Part shown: piece after piece, positions 36,231-48,715 of the stretch
Numbering within the stretch: position 1 is the stretch's first letter
Layout: each line of letters opens with the position of its first letter
NCBI GenBank assembly: GCA_022577435.1
Contig: JAKOON010000005.1
Coordinates: forward strand, 7,709,224 to 7,773,223
Length of the DNA stretch: 64,000 nt
Source of the DNA: Embiotoca jacksoni
Taxonomy: Eukaryota > Chordata > Actinopteri > Embiotocidae
Direction: 5' to 3'
The notes under the pieces: generated by a model
The model's database searches: none
What the model was told of the DNA's origin: nothing
What the model saw: only the letters and a program-made list of their open reading frames with translations
Position numbers and translations under genes: made by a program

Positions 36231-36822
36231 CATGGATTGTATATACAGGTGGACGTAGATTCCGGATCTGACAAATGAGGCCCATGCGGAAGTGTCGTAA
36301 ACTGCGATACCACCGGGTGCCGCTTGAGGTTGGCTCCAAAAAGCCTCAACTAGTCTCATTTTCTACTACCACTTTTCTAGGTCAATAAAATTTCTCCACA
36401 AGTTATTTTGGTTTTGCTCGTTAAAGTCACTCCTTCTTATTTGTTTCCTGGCCGTCCATCTGAAAACAATCCCGTCATTAATGATGAAATAAGCTTCAAA
36501 AAGCCAGGTTTTTGGGGGCACGTCTATTTGATTGATAGGCCTGTGGTGCAGTCAGATTACGGCTATCGGTGGGCTGGACGTAGTATTGTCGGGTTCCTAA
36601 TCAGATCAAGTCAGATCCCCCGCTTGTTCCCCCCCCAAGCTCATCCAAATATGGTCACTACCGGCTCCAAACCACTCAGAACAAGCAAACTGGCCCCAGC
36701 CAAGATCAGAATTCGAGGCTTTATAACAGCCGTTCACAAACCAATGGGTTATGTCACTGTTGATGTCGCTTGGGTCACATAGTTGCTGTTTCAGTTTTAA
36801 CTCCACCTATAATACAGTTGCT
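36231..36822 (-). mobile_element. TIR-bearing fish repeat, near-complete copy A
   Basis: The left end CATGGATTGTATATACAGGT continues GGACG. The right end, reverse-complemented, reads CAGCAACTGTATTATAGGTGG, giving imperfect inverted termini of the ATAGACTGTATATA type. Interior landmarks are AGCCTCAACTAGTCTCATT, TTTGATTGATAGGCCTGTGG, CATCCAAATATGGTCACTAC, CGGCTCCAAACCACTC, TTATAACAGCCGTTCACAAA and CCAATGGGTTATGTCACTGT, in the order known for this fish repeat. No transposase, so it moved non-autonomously. Orientation is opposite to copy C (54143-55555), whose landmarks appear as reverse complements. The 124-codon open frame 36408-36782 lies wholly inside it and is not a gene. Confidence 0.75.
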
Positions 36823-37419
36823 GAATCTAATTGACAAATGTTACTGCTAAAACACTGATTCAAGAGACAAGAGTAAAATAATTACGTTCTAACAACGCAT
36901 CAATGTTGACGACATTGCTCACATCTAGTGGATTGTAACAAAACATTGATATTACACGAGGCTACATGGACTTTGTGTTTTCCTTTTCTGATCTAGTCCA
37001 TTCCTCTGGAGAGGTGGCACCACTTAGCTGAATCTCAATGTACTTGTTTATCCTCACTGCTCTGCTGCAGCAAGGACACACTGACCCAATCAGGTCACCA
37101 GTTTGGCCTCCCAGCTGTTAGCATGTAACCAGCATCCACGGCTGAAACAATTCTTATGGCTAAACGTCAGGTGAGTCATATAAAAGAGACAGGTCTGGTA
37201 ATATCAGTGTATTTATGCGTCACCGGTGATTAATTGACTGTTTTCCCATAGACGTGTCATACTTGCTGATATGATCCAAGTATCTGTGAGTTAACGCATT
37301 AAACTGAAACCACTGAGCAGAAATATTCTTGTCTGCCGATGATCAGTGTCATAGTGATTTCTCTGAGCCCCTAATGATGTCTGCTGTTGTTGACAGAGTA
37401 GACTATGGTAAGAGACTGC

Positions 37420-37420
<1 letters not shown>
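36823..37420. other. Gene-free stretch
   Basis: Nothing recognisable beyond ordinary non-coding sequence. Confidence 0.4.

Positions 37421-37459
<39 letters not shown>
37421..37459. repeat. (GT)n microsatellite
   Basis: GTGTGA followed by about 16 uninterrupted GT units to 37458. Confidence 0.95.
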
Positions 37460-40400
37460 GACAGAGGGCAGAAATGGTCAGTGCCAACAACAAACCTGAC
37501 ATTTACTTGAGCATTTAAGTATGCTATTATTGTCAATCAAAAATGCTGTGAGATTGACAACAGGCTGAAATAGAGCTTGTTTTTCTTATTATTCCATGTG
37601 CACCTTAAAAAATAACTTTTAATTCCAAATGGCCGCTTTATGAGCTGCATGTCTCTGTGACACACTGTATTTAGTAAACAGAATCATTGTCCCAAAAACA
37701 GATTCATTTAAGTGCAGATTGGATCACAAACAAGTAGCAAGCGCATTTTGTTTATTTACTGTATATTCTATATTTTTAAGCTTAAATGCTGTGGGGGTTT
37801 ACATTACCTATGTTAATCCATGGAGAGTTGCAGCATTATACATTGCCTTTACAAGAGAATCAGGAAATGGGCTTAATTCTTCAAGTCTCAAAAAAATGAC
37901 CTGAAAATGTTGATATGATTCATGATACTGAATAATCCCACGTCACCCATGGGGAAAAGTGCGTGAGCAACATAAATTCAGTCACACTCCCATGGATCAT
38001 TTGTGAACCGTTTGTCTGGCTTCAGGTACGAGTTCAGGCCCAGAGAGTTCTAAAGAAGAGCAGAACGAAAGAGAGAGCGTCCAGCACTGACGTTTAATTT
38101 GAGTGTTTTATTCTTCAGACTTAGTTCAAGTGTACTGTAGTGTTGCCATTTCAAGTTTCAATGTTATTTACTCAAGGACAAGGTCTCCAAGAAATGGGAT
38201 TCTCAAATGTGTCTAATAAACTCTAGAGAATCAGTATTGAATTGAATACTGGAGAATCACGTATTAAATCGAAGTGCTTGCCACTTGTACTTTTATTTTT
38301 TTTCAATATCTGTTATTTTTCATACACGTTGTGAGCTTGAGTTCTTTCAGAGCTGCCACAGAAGGCTGCCGTGGCAGTGGCCTCTTGTATTTTATTGAAG
38401 CCTTCGAAAGGCATCCGAAAGAAAAACAAAAACTTGGCATCAGAGGGGAGATTCCAGCAATCCGACCTGCCTTCTGAGAAGACAGGGAAATGTCTTCGGC
38501 ATGTGAGCCGGCAGGTAGAGTCTCAGGTCTGTTTGCACCAACAGCTCACTTCACGTCAAGTCTGACTCCTCTCTGAACCCTTTTTGAACTTCTGACAGCT
38601 TGTGTGATATGAAATGCTTCCCTCCCTCCCTGTCCAGAACTTTTGTCATGCTTCACAACGCGTCCGGCATCTGACGGAGACCTTGTTCCTCTTCGGTATG
38701 TGACAGAGAGATGGTGGGATATGCTGGTAAGATTACTAAAGTACGGCCAGCTTTTTTCTTTAGATTCTGCCCGTTCAGTATCAAGCAGCCGAGATGTCAC
38801 GAAGCACTCATGTGGTTTCTGCTTTTAAAAGGGGTCTGGTGGGATTCACCATGTATGTTAAAACATTTTTTTGATTGTATAATCACATATGTGTACAGCA
38901 GAGGGTATTTGTACAAAAGTCCCACTTCAAATTAGGGATGTTTGTTTTCGGTTGGTGTTTTTTCTGCAGTGCAATAAAGAATTTTATTGCTGCAGTTATC
39001 CATATTTTTATATTAACAATGTTTTAGGTATGCGTAATAGTAATAGACGATGGGGGAGATTAAAACAAAGAAAAAAAAAATAAGTATTAGACTTGCAGTC
39101 TTATGGTACCCACACATCACATCACTACATCAATGTTTACCTCGGCTGGTCCTTCAAGCTGGAGAAGAGACGCGTTCTCCTCGAAATAATGATCAATAAA
39201 ACTTGATGATGAATGCTAAAAAACAGCAAACTGCATTAACTGTGTCTGTAGGCTCCAGCACAACAAGTAGGAAATAACAATGAACACAAAAACAATCCAT
39301 TTAACAAGCACCAAAAAAAAGGGAAAAAATAACCAAATCAGGAACTCGACAACATTGGCCAAACAAAACACTCCCAGTGGGGTATGAAACCGTACTGAGG
39401 ACTGAACAACATTGCAGACATGATATTATAGACCTGTGCCTGATGGAATCCACCGGTAAATGAATGAGAATAGCTCTCTTTGCTAATATGTTTGTCTTTA
39501 TGCAGTTTTAGAGGCAGCTGTGTTGCATTGGGAGAGTCCTCAAAATAAAGCACTGAATTTAAAAATGTAAGCTTCAAAGGACAAAAAAAATTCTGATTGG
39601 CTTTGGACAAATCCCAATCAGTGGTGTTAAAGTGGATATTCTCTGACTGCTGTGAAGTTTAGGAAAATGAATGCTTCCCTCCTGTTTTGCTCATCCATAC
39701 TGTTTAATTGGCTCTGGACTGTATTTTTTTCTGAGCCCCTCAATGTCTGGTCTAAATTGAGATCTTGAACTCATTTGAAATCAACTATAATGGTCTTCCT
39801 AACTACAGCCCGGCGAAGGATGTATGCACCGCAGTAGTTACTGTCGATCTCACTCCATCAGACAGCAGTGGGCTCAGCCTCTCTGCATGGAGCCAACTGT
39901 AGGCTTGGCTAAAGCAGAGGGGACACACTCCATCAAGCACTGCAGCTTCTCTCCACTCCCTTATGCCTCCACTCCTCTCCTGCTAATGATTAACATCATA
40001 AATCACACTACACTGTTTTCTCCCGCTGTCAGCAGTGAGGAAAGCAGCTCCTCACTGACCCGAAGCACTCGGCACCAACGAGGTAGTGAAAACTGTGCTT
40101 TTTTTTTTTGGTTGGTTTATATCAGTATTTAAGTTGGAAACATATTTTGGAAGTACCAGAATTCATCTATTTTCATGTATCCAGTGTCACTGCGAGCCAA
40201 CTATGTCTGAGATTATACTGACTTCCTGTCCAAGTAAACATAACCTGGTTAAACTTTAGCAATTGCAGATACTGCATCGGTTTTACATATGCAGCTTTGA
40301 ATATTTTCAAACATGCAATGGTTAGCTATAGAAAGATAAGAAACAAAACCTCTGAAATTATTAAATCTTTATGAAAGCATGACCATAATGATTTGAACTC

Positions 40401-40654
40401 AGAAAAAGTATCTCACAGTAACATAATACACACTGCAATCAGGAAACACAGATGATCAAGCACAACATTTTACCTGAGAAAATCTTGTTAATTTGGGCTT
40501 ATTGACAAATGAAGGTGGCGGTCTTTATTATTCGATAAGCTCAGCTCCCTACTGCTGATGGTGTTCTTTGGCTTTCCCTACCAATGATGATTATTTTTAT
40601 TACGGTTTTCTGTTTTCCTACCATTTGGCTAAATCTAGACTCGGCAAATAAAAG
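37460..40654. other. Gene-free stretch
   Basis: No exon, RNA gene or clear transposon over about 3.2 kb. A small imperfect hairpin built on CTGCAGTGCAATAAA / TTTATTGCTGCAG is at 38967-38996. An A-run at 39072-39080 and a T-run at 40100-40110 are present. Confidence 0.4.
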
Positions 40655-40885
40655 AGAAGCATATTTTGAGGCGTGCCTGGTTTGATTGACATGCCTTGGG
40701 TGCAGTCAGGTTACCAGTATATGCAGGCATAGTGTCCTCAGATTCTCGGTCAAATCTACCCCTCGCTCCTTCCCAGCACATCCAGATATGGTTCCTATTG
40801 GCACCAAAAAAAAACCCAGGCTTCAAAAAGGGTAGTTCACACACCAATAGTTGGTTGGCCGTCTTGTGCCAAATCAGACTGTTCT
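40655..40885 (-). mobile_element. TIR-bearing fish repeat, partial copy B
   Basis: GTTTGATTGACATGCCTTGG, GTGCAGTCAGGTTACC, CACATCCAGATATGGTTCCT, ATTGGCACC, AGGCTTCAAAAAGGGTAGTT and CACACACCAATAGTTGGTTG repeat the landmark order of copy A at 36.2 kb. Both termini are missing or too diverged to see. The direct orientation match to copy A makes it minus by the same convention. Confidence 0.65.
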
Positions 40886-43884
40886 AAATACATTACCAGG
40901 AACTCTGGTTTATTTCTGTGTTTTCATTCAGGCCCCTCACCGTTTCATCCCAGTAAGTTCATGCATTGGACCCATCATTTCTTGAGAAACAGGACTATTT
41001 CTGCACTTTATTGGTCTTATCTTTTCCTCAATTATGCTGACTAGGAAAGTGTTTGCAATGGTGCCAATACATTGATATATCAAATTATCTTTAAAACAGT
41101 CTGAGCTGTCAGATCACATCTTCAAAATGTAAAGAAAACCTCGATCATGCTCTTCTCTTGGTATGTATTTAACACTCCCATGAATATTTCTAGCATAACA
41201 TAACTCACAGTTTACACCTGGTTTGTGAAAAAAAAAAAAAATGTCAATCTAAAATAAGCAGAGACAAAATCTCCATTATCGTTTCAGGTTTTGTATCACA
41301 CGCTGCAGCGCATCAACAATCCAGCACTTTGGGAAATGTGTCGGTAATGGTTGGCTCAGGGACAAACGGTACGAAATATTAAAGGGTGAAGTCATCCCGA
41401 ACCTCAGATGTTATGACTCTGTTAGCCCTCAGTTTTAATTATTGATGTAAACATCCACTTTGACACTTTCTCCGTCAGTGATGACAACCTCAGCCGCTTG
41501 CCCGACACATGAAAGAGTAATGATGCACTAGTAGCCTTACTAGCAGCAGGGTTCTGGGGATTAGCCAGAAATTTGCTGTCCAAGCAGTAATGCCGTAGTT
41601 TTCTTTCTTTCCCTCTAACACCCCCCTCTTTCTGATAAGGCACATTTTACACAAGGTAGGAAACTTGAAAGACAGGGGCTGAGAGATCAAAGTGACCCAA
41701 CGCCGCTGATCCTCGAGGGAAGAGGCTGAGGGCACATTTAAACGTTCATAAAAGTCAGGCTGGAAACCCGACAACGATAAACCTCTGGGACATGTACATA
41801 TTTGAAGTCAGCAAACAACAGTCTACACGGAATTACAAATGAAAAGTATATAATGTTCAATAAGCTAAACTCAACCTTTTTATTTTACGATAGATTATGC
41901 AGGAACTGATTTAGCCAAGACCAAGTCACATAAAATATACGAATAACACTGAAGTACCTCTTGTCTGCTTGTGTTGCTGCAGCTCATAGTTGCGCAGAAA
42001 GTTAGCACCAGCGCCAATCAGGGTTGACCCTGATATGGCCTGATTCAATCTTTTGCAATAGATAAGAATGATGAAGACAGTCTTATGCAATGTTCTGATA
42101 GAAAGTCATCAGATTTTACTTCTTTTTAAGCATATCCAATTTCAGCTAATTATTCTTTCGGAAGTCTGAAAAATAAAATAGTTGTAAGAGATTGATATTT
42201 GATTGAAATATTATTCAACTTGCCCTTGTGAAAAAGCAGCCCAGACGTGATACCTGAATTCCAGATGTCTCAAACTGTTGAAATATAGGATGCGTCTGCT
42301 TCCAAAAACAACAGTTACAGTAGATATGCATTAGCTTTCTTAATTGAAACATAATTAATAAAATAATTTAGTCACAATCCATATACTATAGTTATAATGT
42401 CTTATTCAAACTCTGCTCAACTGTACTCAAAGATTTTTTTGGTTTCACATGTCAGCCTTTTTCACAATGCATTGATATTCAGTGTACCAATAGTCTCCAT
42501 CAGCGCTACTGTACGCAGCTTCCTCAGTTATTTTGGCCATATTTTGTGTGTATGTTTAAGTTATCACAATAGATTTGCTTAATCTAATTTAGGAATGACA
42601 TACATTTCAGTAAAACTATATCTTGACAGTGCCTTTTTGAGATATTAAGGAGATTAACACTTTAAAGCACAATATAAATTGAAGGTTTGGGTTTTAATCA
42701 GCTGAATAACTGGACAAGGTAGCGTTAGTATTGGTGCTGATACTTACTGAGTCTACATGCTCCTTTCCTAAAAGAGTCAGTGTTCTCCCTTACTCCTTGG
42801 TGAAAAAAAAAAACATTAACACTGTAAAATAATAACGTTGCAGGACTTCTGAAGATGGAGCATTGGCTTGCCAGATTGCAGTCAGCAATTTCTCTCTCAA
42901 ACTGCATGAGTACAAAGCTAGAGCAACCAAAGACTGATAATCTCCTGTGAGGCTGCAGGCATCATAAAGAGGTCTTTAAAGGGTGTGCCGTCATGCCTTG
43001 AACCCCTTTTCACATACAGAACCAACAGCAAAAAGGTTATTTGTTCAATTTTACTGATAACATTGAAGGTTACTGACGGCATCAATTGTAAATATTTCTA
43101 TATAGTGTAGGTTTACTATATGACAGAAAATCTATATCCGTGCTCTCAGGACTTGATCACAGTGTTGTGAATTCCACATCGGCTGCTTAAATAATTGTTA
43201 AAGCACTTAGTTAATTGGTGGTTTAGCAGCAGACGCACAACGAGACTCAGATATAATTTCTAATGGAAGATACAATCATTGTGATTTACAATAGCGCTAA
43301 CAGGTGACTGAAAGTCTGGTGTAACTTCAAAGATGATGTTCCCCCCCCCCTCCCCCCATAAACCTGCTATATAACAGTCTTTTGCAGGTTATTATGAAGA
43401 AAACTAGTTGTTTCTATTATAATGACCTTGCTCTTCTTAAACATGTGAAAGTCCCATATTGTATTTGTAATCTTGATGTCCATAAGAACATATTTATGTG
43501 GTTTTAAGTACCAAAAACATCTCAATATAGTTTAACGTCTCCTCTCCTAAACTGCCCCTCTGGAGCTCGACCAAGTCTGCAGACTGTTTTGTGTCTGGCT
43601 GATTAAGATCAAGGACCCTCTCTTGTGATTGGCTGACTTTTTTCCCGAGTCCCTTGTCCAGGGAATTTTCTTCCACATTTAAGGTTGGACAGTGGACTGT
43701 GCTGAGGGCAGACAGATGACATGAGTGCGAGTTTGTGACATCACAAATTTACAGAAGTCCAAACAGCTTTAAAATCAAATAATTTAAAATAGACTATAAC
43801 TTGACAATGCAATAAATAGAAGATAAAAGTTGCCTGACAATGCCACCTAGTCTAGGTCTCCATAAAAACACAGGTTCTTTTAAA
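40886..43884. other. Gene-free stretch
   Basis: No confident exon. Contains an A-run at 41229-41241 and a C10-T-C6 tract at 43341-43357. 43540-43680 has an open but unrecognised minus-strand frame. Confidence 0.4.
43341..43357. repeat. C-rich homopolymer tract
   Basis: Ten Cs, one T and six Cs in a row. Likely length-variable and prone to sequencing error. Confidence 0.9.
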
Positions 43885-44500
43885 ATCGGGGGGGGAGAAC
43901 GACAGGATCACCAAGACATAATTTAGAAAATGGTAAAAATGTTTTATTTACAAACTAAAACCCATAAAACACTATAAAATAACTGCAATTAAGTTGTTAA
44001 AAGTCCAGTGGAAGAAAAGAACAAGCTAAAAAGAGTTAAATGTCCAGATAAAAAGGGACCTACTACAAAATTAAAAAGGCGTTCAACACCAGGTAAAAGC
44101 CTGCCACCAGGAGGGAAGTCAGGGTCCGGTTGGTTCCTCTGGTTCAGCCACTCGTCCTCTTCAGAGCTCCTCCAACCACTATTGACACCACCGCCAGTCG
44201 TCTTTACCTTCTCCCCCTGTCGTCTTTACGTCCACCTCCCATCCGTGGCCACTTCTCCTGGTGCTCTTTCCTGCTCTGCTTTCTCTCGCTCTGCCTCTTT
44301 TCCCTCCCCTGCTGCGCTGTAGTCAGTCCTTTATAGTGGCTCCAGTAATTGGTGTCCACCTGGGAGGGAGGGGAGATCCTGCCCTCCTGCGACGCTGTTG
44401 GCCAGTTTGGTACTGCCAGCACTCACGATTGGTCCCTTTATATCAAAAGAGCCTCTCCAGGTGCAGGGGATCAGTGACTGCAATCTGCCTCATTAAGGTC
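43885..44500 (-). mobile_element. LTR-like block, minus orientation
   Basis: Read on the minus strand, the block runs: a promoter-like CACTATAAAGGACTGAC (TATA-type, near 44330), a purine-rich GAGGGAAAAGAGGCAGAGCG segment, then GGTAGGCAGGC-free mixed sequence and a polyadenylation signal in GTAAATAAAACATTTTTACC (near 43940), followed by about 50 bp ending at the G-run 43888-43895. A U3-R-U5-like order without any gag, pol or env frame fits a solo LTR of a Ty3/gypsy-type element. I could not find TG..CA ends or a target duplication, so boundaries and class are tentative. The open frames on both strands here are compositional. Confidence 0.4.
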
Positions 44501-45010
44501 AGAGTAGTGTCCAATAGTATGCCTGGTAAAATCTCAGGTTATAAAAACATGCAACTAAAACACCAGAATTCAAATAAAAACAACCCATGCTAAAATCAAT
44601 ATAAAAGCAACAATGATTCACAGCAAATATAAAACAATGATCTACACAGCAAATATGGCTTACTCTCCTCCTGATGACAAATACAGGCTGTGTGCATTTC
44701 TCCAGGGACTGAACATTGACACTTTCACAGTATCTATATAGCACCTAGACATGCTGTATAATCAAAAAGGAAATGGAATTCTGAATGTATACAATATGGG
44801 CCTGTAAGAATTAAAACATATTTATGGATTAAAACATGGCAGAAGGCCTTAAATTATTATTAGAAATTATTTTAGCCAAATTTAAATAATTTACACAATA
44901 CTGATAGGCCTACAAATTATTAATGTCACACTAAATACTGCAACAGTCAGAGGAGAAACCTATAACCTTGTCAATTGAAGGCATTTATATTACAGAATAA
45001 TAGCTTCTGC

Positions 45011-45057
45011 AGTAACTGCAGTTACTTGATGGATAACCACAGTTATCCATCAAGTAA
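45011..45057. repeat. Overlapping palindrome and 16-bp fold-back repeat
   Basis: AGTAACTGCAGTTACT at 45011-45026 is a perfect 16-bp palindrome. It overlaps a second inverted repeat, TTACTTGATGGATAAC (45022-45037) with its exact reverse complement at 45042-45057 across a 4-base CACA loop. The sequence can therefore fold in two mutually exclusive ways. Confidence 0.9.
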
Positions 45058-46261
45058 AATAACAGCCTCAAATGAGTTTTTCTAAATGTATACATTTCAA
45101 AAGACTGACATTGGGAGACGAACTCTGCAATGAAAATAAAAATAGAGAAATAATAATGGTCAAACTTTAGAGCTGATACACAAAGCATGCCTTTAGTAGT
45201 GGTCTGCATTGTTACTTTAATACTTATCATTATCATGACAGTAAATTGTTACACTTTTTGGAAATCTAATGTGTCCTGGAAATTACAATGTGGATGACCG
45301 GCCTTAAAAATCCGACTTAACGTCAAATGAAATTTGCCTCCTGTCAGTACAAAATGTTCCAGTGTCTGAGGGGACGCAAGCCACGTGCCCCTGGTGGGTG
45401 CCGTGGGCATGCATTTCAAAGTACCTGAATGGACTATTAATCATCCCACACTGGTTGGGCTATGATAGTTTCTGTCCACAAAGGTAATACTGATTTGCAA
45501 ACAATCTTAACCAAATTGAGCTGCTGCGAATAATCTACTGAAGCAGAGAAACACAGAGCTTGTTTTTCTGTTTAATATTTTTGTAATGTCTCACAATGTT
45601 AAGTGTGCTCTTGAGGCAGCAGTGTGCATGCGGTGAGGATTCTCAAAACTTTTTTGAATGTGTTTAAGATTATTTATTCAGACATTCAGCTGAAGTTATT
45701 TTTATATGTGAGATTTGTTTGTGAAGGAAATGTCATGCGGCCATCAAATCAAGCATTTCCATAAGATAATTCTTCCAAATCAGAAACTATTAGTGTACAG
45801 AATTATTGAGACATTTAGTTAGGGTTCGGGTTTGGATATGTATAACTTAATTAATGAAGTTTTTTGTTCTTCTTTTTGGGTAATTAGATTTTTTTTTTTA
45901 TTTGTGTGCTGGACACACAGAGATGAAATATATATCAATCTTCACACCTGACTAGAGGTTTGAAGGCCAACATGTGTCTTTCTCAAAATGCTGGACTGTT
46001 CCTTGAATTTCTACACTTTTTCCAACCACTCCAAATAGAAAATAACATCACCTTGACTTGAATAATGTATTTTTCCATCACAATCGCTCACTGAGGCTTG
46101 GCCCAGTTTTTCGTGGATTTGAATTGAGTTTTAATCAGCACACTCACAGATTCAGTGCCCCCTTATGACATCTCGGAAAATGAAATTCAAACTCATTGAC
46201 TCACAAAGCAGCAGCACAGGATGGGCCAACTTTCTCTATTAGACAGCCTCGGAGGGAGGCG

Positions 46262-46354
46262 CTAATCCTCCAACAGAATCACACTTATAAGAGCTGCAAA
46301 CACAGTTCCTCATATGATCATGCTCCTATAAGTGTGATTCTGTTGGAGGATTAG
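46262..46354. repeat. 28-33 bp inverted repeat, about 27-37 bp spacer
   Basis: The left arm 46262-46289 begins CTAATCCTCCAACAGAATC. The right arm 46327-46354 is its exact reverse complement (28 bp). Allowing one mismatch, the arms extend to 46294 and 46322. The spacer contains CATATGATCATG. No transposon ends, cargo or target duplication are visible. Confidence 0.9.
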
Positions 46355-46615
46355 TGCGTTACTACCCTGAACCAAAGATACTGACATTCTCCATTGTGTG
46401 ATGACAGAGATAACGCATCACTGTACAGTTTGTTACCTATTGTGAGCTTTACAGTATACATTTAATCTAAAGCTTTAAAAGTCTGACCATAATTTTCAAT
46501 AATAATATTTGTATTACTTATACTTCTGACTGACAGCATGTTAACTTGTGTATTTATTGGCTGACTCATTTAAACCAACGCAGTTTGTGCCGTTTTCACA
46601 GTTTTGCATTTAAAC

Positions 46616-46639
46616 CTCCCAGGGGCGGGCCCCTGGGAG
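46616..46639. repeat. GC-rich palindrome
   Basis: CTCCCAGGGGC (46616-46626) and its reverse complement (46629-46639) are separated by GG. It is a strongly GC-rich stem in AT-rich surroundings. It could form a stable hairpin if transcribed, but a T-run terminator does not follow. Confidence 0.85.
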
Positions 46640-47991
46640 TTCCTTATGCTGCATGCACAATAAATCGCTAAAAGCTTTGACTCCAGTTGTAACGACCTAT
46701 TTTATTTAACCTTAAATGTTTTTGATGTAAAACACAGCTGCCAGTAGCCCACGAGGAATCCAACGGCTTCTGCTCCCAGTCGCACTCTCGCAGAGATCAT
46801 GTCATGTGGAATCAACATTTGACTTAAAGGGCTCTAATAATATAGGATTGTGTGACTGAATGGGTTAAGGTTTATCGAGGATGTTGCTTAAAATAACAAC
46901 CTGGTCTGAGCCACTTTATCAATAGGACAAGCTCTCTTCACATGCACCTCAGAACTCGTAGTAATGCTTGACGGCACTTACATCCTTGTTGGCACCCGGG
47001 GTATTCCACTGCACACTTGACATGTAGTCCCATCTGAGACTGCTAGTGTCACACTTTGGCCTGAGGGTTCTGGCGGGCCAGAGGAGCAAGGGGGGAGTCA
47101 GACTCTTCGCCTGACCTCCCTGTGGAATGGAGCACATGTCCATTGTGAGCATTGACTGACTGGGTTTGTCACAAATGCGTCCCGCACCCCTCCCATCGCC
47201 TCGCCTCACACCCCCTCGCTGTAGCCCACATCCTCTGCATCAGCTCTTCTGTCACCGTCTGAATGCAGCTTCAAGTGCATTGTGAAAGTAAGCTTTAAAA
47301 AGACAGCTGAAGGAAAGCAGGAAGCAGAAGATAAATTATAGTTTTTGTTGTCTGCAGTGCATCACTGACCTTACTTCACTTGTGTTATTCTGGTAGTTAT
47401 ATGTATCTATTAATACACAGGCAAATTTCCTAATTCTTGCAAAAATCTAAGACAAAGTGAGGGTATAAACTTGTTTAATATGAATATTACTGCATCGGAA
47501 ATTATAGATGCTTTGTTCTTTAACCTGCAATGTTGGTGGCGGAAGTACACAGCTGGTGTCAAGCTTGCTGTACAGTCATGAAGTAAGAGTAACGGCTCGG
47601 AGGGCAGAATGACCTGTATATGGTCTGTTGGTTTTAAGGCCAGGTCACATGGCAAAGGTTTATGCCACAGTCTACAGAGTGTGCACAGCTGGTGCCTTAC
47701 AGGGAGGCAGACAATGGTCAGTTAGATCCGCACGTAATGTGGAAAGACTCATGTTCAGTGCTATTACCACTGGCATGAAGTACAAGTTAGTCGATCAATA
47801 CTTGCTCTTGTGTGTACTCATGTACTTGCAGAACAAGTCGCGTGAAAAACAAATGATTAAAAGGATGTGGATCACATTTAGCTCTTTTACACATTTAGCA
47901 CATTTACAGGAATTAACTGAATACTGATGCTGCCAGAAAAAAAAAGGTCAAAAGATTCACTGTCAAAAAGGCAACACCTCATCCACTCGTA

Positions 47992-48715
47992 GTGTTGGTG
48001 AGAAACTAGTTATATTTAAATTACAAAATAAATTCAATTTAAATCAGTTACTAAGAAAAGATATGTAATTCAATTATAGTTACTATTCAAGAGGATGGTG
48101 TTTACAAAGGGTTTACATCTGGCTGTATTGTTTTCAGTAAAAAGCTTATTATTTAGAATATCATATATATTGTGTTGCATCTTTTCATCACACAGATATT
48201 CCCTCTGCCCACATCTAAACTGGCTCCATTCATTTGGCAGTAATGGGCTCAAATTTAGTTTTTGATTGGTTCTCATTCTGCCTCTCATCTGCCAATCAAA
48301 TGAATGTGCATTGCTTTAGGCAGGTGACCTCAATGTAGACTTGGTTTGAGGTTCTGGGAACATTTTCCCATTTTTCTGCAGTCAGTTGTGACCCGGAGAC
48401 TTGGGATTTGTTTTGGTAGTTGAAAACATTTCAACCTAAATTCAAGTTATATTAAATAATTGTTAATAACAGTTGGAAAGTAATCAGTGTTGAGTTCTGT
48501 TAGTTTACAGTTATTTTTGGGGGGATTTTAGCTTTATTGAGCAGTTTAAAGCATTTGTTAGAAAAGTAATCAAATGTCATAAGTTACATTACTTTGATGA
48601 AGAAATTGACATCGTTACATTACTTGGCACAATTATAACAAGGTCACTAACAATCTGTAACCTATTGTCTTTTAAAAGTAACCTTTAAAAAGTAACATGG
48701 TCCACTGGGACATTG
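47992..48715 (-). mobile_element. MITE-like element, second copy, minus orientation
   Basis: It begins GTGTTGGTGAGAAACTAGTT, the counterpart of the reverse-complemented right end of the 4785-5338 element. It then carries AAATCAGTTACTAAG, TTTTTGATTGGTTCTCAT, ATGTAGACTTGGTTTGAGG, TGCAGTCAGTTGTGA and finally CAATCTGTAACCTATTG, each the reverse complement of a landmark in the first copy and in mirrored order. It is about 170 bp longer, with extra sequence near TTATTTTTGGGGGG. The right boundary is approximate. Confidence 0.7.

Larger units (their letters stand above)
44501..47991. other. Gene-free stretch with three inverted repeats
   Basis: No exon or transposon recognised. It holds the fold-back repeats at 45011-45057, 46262-46354 and 46616-46639, described separately. 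About 45270-45480 is balanced and repeat-poor. Confidence 0.4.

Noticed and set aside
36408..36782. 124-codon open frame
   Set aside because: It coincides with the interior of a dispersed non-coding repeat whose other copies do not keep the frame.
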